Below are positions 47,601 to 56,600 of a stretch of DNA of 64,000 nucleotides, piece after piece. The stretch's first letter is position 1; the number at the start of each line of letters is the position of its first letter. The position numbers and the translations under genes were made by a program. Origin of the DNA: Streptoverticillium olivoreticuli subsp. olivoreticuli (GTDB taxonomy: Bacteria; Actinomycetota; Actinomycetes; Streptomycetales; Streptomycetaceae); contig NZ_CP031455.1 in NCBI RefSeq assembly GCF_003391135.1, positions 7,095,501 to 7,159,500 of the forward strand, written 5' to 3'. Under the pieces are notes generated by a model. It ran no database searches, was not told where the DNA came from, and saw nothing but the letters and a program-made list of their open reading frames with translations.

Positions 47601-50600
47601 GCCCCGGACACCACCGTCGTCGTGGCCGACGACGAGCCGATCGCCATCGTCGGCATGAGCTGCCGCTTCCCGGGCGGGATCACCAGCCCCGAGGAGCTGT
47701 GGCAGCTCGTCCTGGGCTCGGTGGACGCGATCTCCGGCTTCCCGGCGGACCGTGGCTGGGACCTGGACGCGCTGAACGGCGGCACTCCCGGTGCGTCCGG
47801 CACCAGCTCCACCATCGAGGGCGGATTCCTGCACGACGCCGCCGAGTTCGACCCGGCGTTCTTCGGGATCAACCCGCGTGAGGCCATGGCGATGGACCCG
47901 CAGCAGCGGCTGCTGCTGGAGACGTCCTGGGAGGCGTTCGAGCGCGCGGGCATCGACCCGACCTCGGTGCGCGGCAGCCGGACCGGTGTCTTCGCCGGTG
48001 TGATGTACCACGACTACCTGACGCGCCTGACGGGCGTCCCGGAGGACCTGGAGGGCTACCTCGGCACCGGTGCCGCGGGCAGCGTCGCCTCCGGCCGGGT
48101 GTCGTACACCTTCGGCCTGGAGGGTCCGGCGGTCACCATCGACACGGCGTGCTCGTCGTCGCTGGTCGCCCTGCACCTCGCGGCGCAGGCGCTGCGCAAC
48201 GGCGAATGCACCATGGCGCTCGCCGGTGGTGTGACCGTCATGGCCACCCCGGACACGTTCATCGACTTCAGCCGCCAGCAGGGTCTTTCGACCGACGGCC
48301 GCTGCAAGTCCTTCGCGGCGGCCGCGGACGGCACCGGCTGGTCCGAGGGTGCGGGCATGCTGCTCGTCGAGCGGCTGTCGGACGCACAGCGGCACGGCCA
48401 CCCGGTCCTCGCCGTGGTGCGGGGCTCGGCGGTCAACCAGGACGGTGCGAGCAACGGCCTGACGGCCCCCAACGGCCCGTCGCAGCAGCGCGTCATCCGC
48501 GCGGCGCTGGCCAACGCGGGCGTCTCGGCCGCCGATGTGGACGCGGTCGAGGCGCACGGCACGGGCACGACGCTGGGTGACCCGATCGAGGCGCAGGCGC
48601 TGCTGGCCACCTACGGTCAGGAGCGGCTGGAGGGACAGCCGCTGTGGCTGGGTTCCTTCAAGTCGAACGTGGGTCACACCCAGGCCGCCGCCGGTGTCGG
48701 CGGCATCATCAAGATGGTCATGGCGATGCGCCACGGCGTGCTGCCGCAGACCCTGCACATCGACGAGCCCACCCCGCACGTCGACTGGGCGACCGGTGAC
48801 ATCGAGCTGCTGACCGAGGCGCGGGCCTGGCCGGAGACCGGCCGGGTGCGCCGCGCGGCGGTGTCCTCCTTCGGTGTGAGCGGCACCAACGCCCACACCA
48901 TCATCGAGCAGGCGCCCGAGCAGGCTCCCGCCCGGCCCGCCGCCCCGGCGGTGGAGCTCCCGGCGGTGCCGTGGGTGCTGTCGGGCAAGTCGGAGGCCGC
49001 GCTGCGCGGCCAGGCCGAGCGGCTCCTCGCCCACCTCGCCGCGCACACCGAGCCGGCCGCCACCGACGTGGCCTACTCGCTGGCGACCGGCCGGGCGGCA
49101 CTGGAGCGGCGCGCGGCGGTCGTCGCCGCCGACCCCGCCGGCCTCCGCGCCGGACTGGAGGCCCTGGCGCGCGGCACCACCGCCGCGGGCCTGATCACTG
49201 GCACCGCCACCGAGAGCGGGACGGCGTTCCTGTTCACGGGTCAGGGCAGCCAGCGGCTGGGTATGGGGCGTGAGTTGTACGCCGCCTACCCGGCCTTCGC
49301 GGAGGCGTTCGACGCGGTCTGTGACGAGTTGGACCGGCACTTGGAGCGTCCGCTGAAGACCGTGGTCTTCGGTGAGGACGCCGAGCTGCTGAACCAGACG
49401 CGGTACACCCAGCCCGCGCTGTTCGCCGTCGAGGTGGCGCTGTTCCGCCTCGTCGAGGCGTGGGGTGTCAGGGCCGATGTGCTGTCCGGCCACTCGATCG
49501 GTGAGCTGGCTGCCGCGCATGTGGCGGGTGTGCTGTCGCTGGCGGACGCGGCGAAGCTGGTTGCCGCGCGTGGTCGCCTGATGCAGGAACTCCCCGCCGG
49601 TGGCGCCATGGTGGCGATCCAGGCGTCGGAGGAAGAGGTTCTTCCGCTGCTGACGGAGGGTGTCAGCATTGCCGCCCTGAACGGCCCGCAGTCGGTTGTG
49701 ATCGCGGGTGACGAGGACGCGGCGCTCGCGATCGCGGCCGGTTTCGAGGAGCAGGGCCGTAAGACCAAGCGCCTCACGGTCTCGCACGCGTTCCACTCGC
49801 CGCGCATGGACGGCATGTTGGACGCCTTCCGCGCCGTCGCCGAGGGCCTGACGTACGAGGCCCCGCGCATCCCGGTCGTCTCCGGTCTGACGGGTGCGCT
49901 GGTCTCCGCCGAGGAGATCACGAACCCGGAGTTCTGGGTCCGTCACGTTCGTGAGGCGGTCCGCTTCCTGGACGTGGTGCGGACCCTGGAGACCCAGAAC
50001 GTCACCACCTTCGTCGAGCTGGGTCCGGACGGTGTGCTGACCGCGATGGCGCAGGAGTGCGTCACCGGTGAGGGCGCGGCGTTCGTCTCCGCGCTGCGCA
50101 AGGGGCGCGCCGAGGCCGAGTCGGTGACCGGTGCGCTGGCCGCGCTGCACGTGCGGGGTGTCGCCCTGGACTGGACGGCGTTCTTCGCGGGGACGGAGGC
50201 CGCGCGGGTCGAGCTGCCGACGTACGCCTTCGAGCGCCGGCGCTACTGGGTCGAGTCCCCCGAGGGGCCGGCCCAGGGCGGCGCGCTGACCGTGGACGCG
50301 GTGGACGCGCGGTTCTGGGAGGCCGTCGAGCGCGAGGACCTGGAGGCCCTCGCGGGCACGCTGCGCTCCGAAGACACCGAGGAGCTCTCCTCGTTGAGCG
50401 CGGTCCTGCCGATGCTGTCCTCGTGGCGGCGTCAGCAGACCGAGTTGTCGACCGTCGACGCCTGGCGCTACCAGGCGACGTGGAAGCCGGTGACCCTCCG
50501 TGCCGAGGGCGCGCCGAGCGGCCGTTGGCTGGTCGTCACGTCCGCGGACCAGGCCGGTGCGGCGTGGGCCGAGGGCGTCGTACGGATGCTGGCGGCGCGC

Positions 50601-53600
50601 GGCGCCGAGGCCCGGGTCGTCGAGCTGGGCGCCGAGGGCGACCGCTCGTCGGTCGCCGAGCGGCTGCGCGCGGAGGCCGGGGACGGTGCGGTGGCGGGCG
50701 TGTTCTCGCTGCTGGCCGCCGCGGGTGCCGCGGGGCTGAACCGTACGCTCGCGCTGACCCAGGCGCTGGGCGACGCCGCCGTGGACGCCCCGCTGTGGGT
50801 GGCCACCCGTGGCGCGGTGTCCGTGGGCCGCTCCGACGCGCCGGTCGACCCGGTGCAGGCGCGGGTCTGGGGCCTGGGCCGGGTGGCGGCGCTGGAGCTC
50901 CCGGAGCGCTGGGGCGGTCTGGTCGACCTGCCGGAGACGGCGGACGACCGGGCGCTGGCGCGACTCGCCGGGGTGCTCTCCGGCCGTGGTGGCGAGGACC
51001 AGGTGGCGGTCCGCTCCTCCGGTGTCTTCGGGCGCCGGCTCACCCGGGGCGCGGCCCCGGCGAAGGCCGGCCGGACCTGGGTGCCGGGCGGTGGCTCGGT
51101 GCTGGTCACCGGTGGCACCGGTGCGCTGGGTGGTCATGTGGCGCGTTGGCTGGTGGGTCAGGGTGCCGAGCATCTGGTGCTGACCAGCCGTCGCGGTCCG
51201 GACGCGCCGGGCGCTGCCGAGCTGCGTGATGAACTCGTCGCGCTGGGCGCTCAGGTCACGGTCGCGGCTTGCGACGTGGCCGACAGGGAGGCCCTGGCCG
51301 GGCTCCTGGCCTCGCTGCCTGCAGAGCTGCCGCTGACGGCCGTGGTCCACGCGGCCGGTGTGCTGGACGACGGTGTGCTGGACGCGCTCACCCCCGAGCG
51401 CTTCGCGACCGTCCTGCGCGCCAAGGCGGAAGCCGCGGCCAACCTGGACGAGCTGACCCGGGATCTGGACCTGTCGGCGTTCGTGCTCTTCTCCTCGACG
51501 GCCGGTTCCATGGGCGCCGCGGGGCAGGGCAACTACGCAGCCGCGAACGCCTTCCTGGACGCGCTGGCCGAGCGGCGGCGGGCCGAGGGCCTGCCGGCGA
51601 CGTCGATCGCCTGGGGCCCGTGGGCCGAGGGCGGCATGGCCGGCGACGAGGCCCTGGAGCAGCGCATGCGCCGCGCCGGCGTGCCGCCGATGGCGGCGGA
51701 GCTGGCGATCGCCGCGCTGCAGCGGGCACTCGACCTGGACGAGACCGCGGTGACCATCGCGGACATCGACTGGGCGCGGCTCGCGCCGGGCTTCACCGCC
51801 TCGCGGCCGAGCGCCCTGCTGCTGGAACTGCCCGAGGCGCGTACCGCGCTGGAGGCCGAGGCGGCACAGGCGCCCGGTGCGGGCGCGGCGGCCGAGGGCG
51901 AATCCTCGCTGGCCCGGCGGTTGGCCGGGCTGTCCGGCGCCGAGGCCGAGCAGGCGCTGCTCGACCTGGTGCGCTCCGCGGTGGCGGACGTGCTCGGTCA
52001 CGCCGACACGGAGGAGGTCGAGGCCGGACGGGCCTTCAAGGAGCTGGGCTTCGACTCGCTGACCGCGGTCGAGCTGCGCAACCGGCTCAACTCCGTGACC
52101 GGGCTGCGGCTGCCGCCCACCCTGGTCTACGACTACCCGTCGTCGGCGGCGCTCGCCGACCACCTCAGGACCGAGGTCCTGGGCGAGGAGAGCGAGCCCG
52201 TCGCCGGCCCCGCCGCCTCCGTGGCGGCCGTGGCCGACGACCCGATCGCGATCGTGGCGATGAGCTGCCGCTTCCCCGGCGGCGTGACCACCCCCGAGGA
52301 GCTGTGGAAGCTGCTGGCCTCCGGCCGGGACGCCGTCACCGGCTTCCCCGCCGACCGCGGCTGGGACATCGAGGGGCTGTACGACCCGGAGTCCGACGGC
52401 GAGAACACCAGCTACGTCCGTGAGGGCGGCTTCCTGACGGACGCCGGGGCCTTCGACGCGGCGTTCTTCGGGATCTCGCCGCGCGAGGCCGTCGCGATGG
52501 ACCCGCAGCAGCGGTTGCTGCTGGAGACGTCCTGGGAGGCGTTCGAGCGGGCGGGCATCGCCCCCGGGACGCTGCGCGGCCGACAGGTCGGTGTCTTCGC
52601 GGGCACCAACGGCCAGGACTACATGTCACTGGTGCTCAACTCGTCCGACGGCGGCGACGGCTTCATGGGTACGGGCAACGCGGCCAGTGTGATGTCCGGC
52701 CGGGTCTCCTACGCCCTGGGCCTGGAGGGTCCGGCGGTCACCGTCGACACCGCGTGCTCCTCGTCGCTGGTGGCGCTGCACTGGGCGATCCAGGCGCTGC
52801 GCAACGGCGAGTGCTCGCTCGCCCTCGCGGGCGGTGTGACCGTGATGTCGACGCCGGGCTCGTTCGTCGAGTTCAGCAAGCAGCGCGGGCTGGCCTCGGA
52901 CGGCCGGATCAAGGCGTTCGCGGCCGGTGCGGACGGTACGGGCTGGGGTGAGGGCGTGGGCATGCTGCTCGTGGAGCGGCTCTCCGACGCGCAGCGCAAC
53001 GGTCACCCGGTCCTCGCCATCGTGCGTGGCAGCGCGATCAACCAGGATGGCGCGAGCAATGGTCTGACGGCTCCGAACGGTCCGTCGCAGCAGCGTGTCA
53101 TCCGGCAGGCTCTGGCCAGTGCGGGCATCTCGGCCGCCGAGGTCGACGCGGTCGAGGCGCACGGTACGGGCACCACGCTGGGCGACCCGATCGAGGCGCA
53201 GGCGCTGCTGGCCACCTACGGTCAGGACCGCACGGTCGGCGAGCCGCTCTACCTGGGCTCCATCAAGTCCAACATCGGTCACACGCAGGCCGCGGCGGGT
53301 GTCGCGGGCATCATGAAGATGGTGCTGGCGCTTCAGCACGGGGTGCTGCCGCAGACGCTGCACGTCGACGCGCCGACCCCGCACGTCGACTGGTCGGCGG
53401 GCGAGATCGCGCTGCTGACGGAGTCGGTGGAGTGGCCGGAGACCGGCCGCCCGCGCCGGGCCGCGGTCTCCGCGTTCGGCATCAGCGGCACCAACGCGCA
53501 CACCGTCCTGGAGCAGGCGCCCGAGCAGCTGTCGGTGGAAACCGCCGCCACCTCTCCGGTGACGGAGCTCCCGGTGCTGCCGTGGGTGCTGTCGGGCAAG

Positions 53601-56600
53601 TCGGAGGCCGCGCTGCGCGGCCAGGCCGAGCGGCTGCGGGCACACCTCGCCGAGCGGCCCGCGGTGGACGCGGTGGACGTGGCGTACTCGCTGGCCACGA
53701 CCCGCAGTGCCCTGGACCACCGGGCCGTACTGGCCGCCGGGGACCGGGACGGGCTGCTGCGCGGTCTGGCCGCCCTCGCCCGCGGCGAGTCGGCGGAGCC
53801 GGCGGTGCCCGGGCTCGTCCAAGGTTCGGTCGCGGCCGGCAAGACGGCGTTCCTGTTCACCGGTCAGGGCAGCCAGCGGATCGGGATGGGTCGTGAACTG
53901 TACGAGTCCTTCCCGGTGTTCGCGGACGCGCTGGACGAGGTGTGCGCGCACTTGGACGGGCATCTTGAGCGTCCGTTGAAGGACGTGGTGTTCGGTGACG
54001 ACGCCGAGCTGCTGAACCAGACCGGTTTCACTCAGCCCGCGTTGTTCGCGGTCGAGGTGGCGCTGTTCCGCCTCGTCGAAGGCTGGGGTCTGAGGCCCGA
54101 CTTCCTCTCCGGTCACTCGATCGGTGAGCTGGCCGCCGCGCACGTCGCCGGTGTGCTGTCGCTGGCGGATGCCTGCACCCTGGTGGCCGCGCGCGGTCGT
54201 CTGATGCAGGAACTGCCCGCCGGTGGCGCCATGATCGCCGTGCAGGCCTCCGAGGAGGAGGTGCTGCCGATGCTGACCGAGCGGGTGAGCATCGCCGCCC
54301 TCAACGGCCCGATGTCGGTGGTCGTCGCAGGTGACGAGGACGCGGCGCTCGCGATTGCCGCTGTCTTCGAGGAGCAGGGTCGTAAGACCAAGCGCCTCAC
54401 GGTCAGCCACGCGTTCCACTCGCCGCGCATGGACGGCATGTTGGAGGAGTTCCGCACGGTGGCCGAGGGGCTGTCGTACGAAGCTCCGCGTATCCCGATC
54501 GTCTCCAACCTGACGGGTGCTGTGGTCTCCGCCGAGGAGATCACCACGGCTGACTTCTGGGTGCGCCACGTCCGCGAGGCGGTCCGCTTCCTCGACGGCG
54601 TCCGCGCCCTGGAGGCACAGAACGTCACCACCTTCGTGGAGCTGGGCCCCGACGGTGTGCTCACCGCCATGGCCCAGGAGTGCCTGGCCGAGCCCGGCCG
54701 GGCCGAGCTCGTACCGGCGCTGCGCAAGGGCAGGCCGGAGGCGCAGGCGGCGACGGACACGCTGGCGCGGCTGTTCGTCCGGGGCACGGCCCCGGACTGG
54801 GAGGCGTTCTTCGCCGGTACGGGCGCGCGCCGCGTGGCCCTGCCGACCTACGCCTTCCAGCAGCGGCACTACTGGGCCGACGCCCTGCTCGGCCTCGACG
54901 AGTTCGCCTCGATGGGGCTCGGCGCCGCCGGTCACCCCCTGCTGGGTGCGGCGGTGGAGCTGCCCGACTCGGACGCGTTCCTCTTCTCCGGCCGGCTGTC
55001 GCTGCGTTCGCACGGCTGGCTGGCCGACCACGCGGTCGGTGACACGGCGCTGGTGCCCGGCTCGGCCTTCGTCGAGCTGGCCGTCCGCGCCGGCGACCAC
55101 GCGGGCTGCGATCTGCTGGAAGAGCTGAACCTGGAGGCGCCGCTGGTGCTTCCGGAGCACGGCGGGGTGCAGCTGCGGGTGTCGGTCGGCGAGCCCGACG
55201 ACGCCGGCCGCCGCACGCTGGCCGTCCACTCCCGTCCGGAGGGGGCGGACCAGCCGTGGACCCGGCACGCCAGTGGCCTGCTGGCCACCGGCGGCGCCGT
55301 GGCGGGCCCGGCCGGGCTTTCCACCTGGCCGCCGGCCGAGGCGCAGCCGGTGCCGGCCGACGAGATCTACGCCCGGCTGGCCCGGACCGGTCTGTCGCAC
55401 GGCCCGGCCTTCCAGGGCCTGGAGCGCGTCTGGCGGCGTGGTGCGGAGCTCTTCGCCGAGGTCCGCGTCGCGGAGGACCGGCAGCCGGAGGCAGCGCGCT
55501 TCGCACTGCACCCGGCACTGCTGGACGCCGCGCTCCAGCCGCTCGCGCTGCTGGCCGCGGACACCGACGGTGCCGTGCTGGCGGGTTCGTGGCGCGGGGT
55601 GAGCGTGCGCGCGATCGGCGCGGACGCGCTGCGCGTACGGCTGGCCCCGGCCGCCGACCCGGCCCAGGACGGGGCGGTCTCGGTGGTCCTGGCCGACGCG
55701 GCGGGCTCGCTCGTCGCGACCGTCGACGCGCTGGCCACCCGGCCGCTGGACGTGGACCGGATCGCCGGTGCGTCCGCGGCCACGGCCGGCCGCCACGAGT
55801 CGCTGTTCCGCGTCGACTGGACGGCGCTTCCGGTCTCCCCGGCGGCCCCCGCCGAGCGGTTCGCCGTCATCGGCGGCGACGAGCTCAAGCTGGGTGTGGC
55901 GCTGGAGTCGGCCGGGGTGCGCGTCGAGGCGTACGACGACCTCGCGGCGCTCAACGCGGCCGTCGCGGCGGGTGGTTCCGCACCGGAGACGGTGCTGCTG
56001 CCGCTGCTGCACGAGTCGGGTGACGGCTCGGGCGAGGACCTCGCCGGAGCTGTCCACACCGCCGCCCACCACGCCCTGAGCCTGCTTCAGGAGTGGCTGA
56101 ACGGCGGACGGCCGGGCGCCGCACGGCTGGTGGTCGTCACCCGCGGCGCGGTCGCCGCGGCCGGCGACACCGAGGTCGCGGACCTGGTGAGCGCGCCGGT
56201 CTGGGGCCTGCTGCGGGCCGCGCAGGCGGAGAACCCCGAGCAGTTCCTGCTGCTGGACATCGACGGTCCGTCCTCCTGGACGGAGTCCGGGGCAGCGTCG
56301 TTCGCGGCCGTCCCGGGCGCGCTGGCCGCGGGCGAGCCGGAGCTCGCGCTCCGCGCGGGCACGGTGTACGTGCCGCGCCTGGCCCGGGTCGAGGACCGGG
56401 CCGAGGCCGGCACGCCGGCCTCGGTGGCCGCCGTCGACCCCGAGGGCACCGTCCTGATCACCGGGGCCACCGGTGGTCTGGGCCGGCTGCTGGCCCGGCA
56501 CCTGGTCGCCGAGCACGGCGCCCGCCACCTGCTGCTCGTCAGCCGGCGCGGTCCGGCCGCCGAGGGCATGGCGGAGCTCACCGCGGAACTGCGCGAGTTG

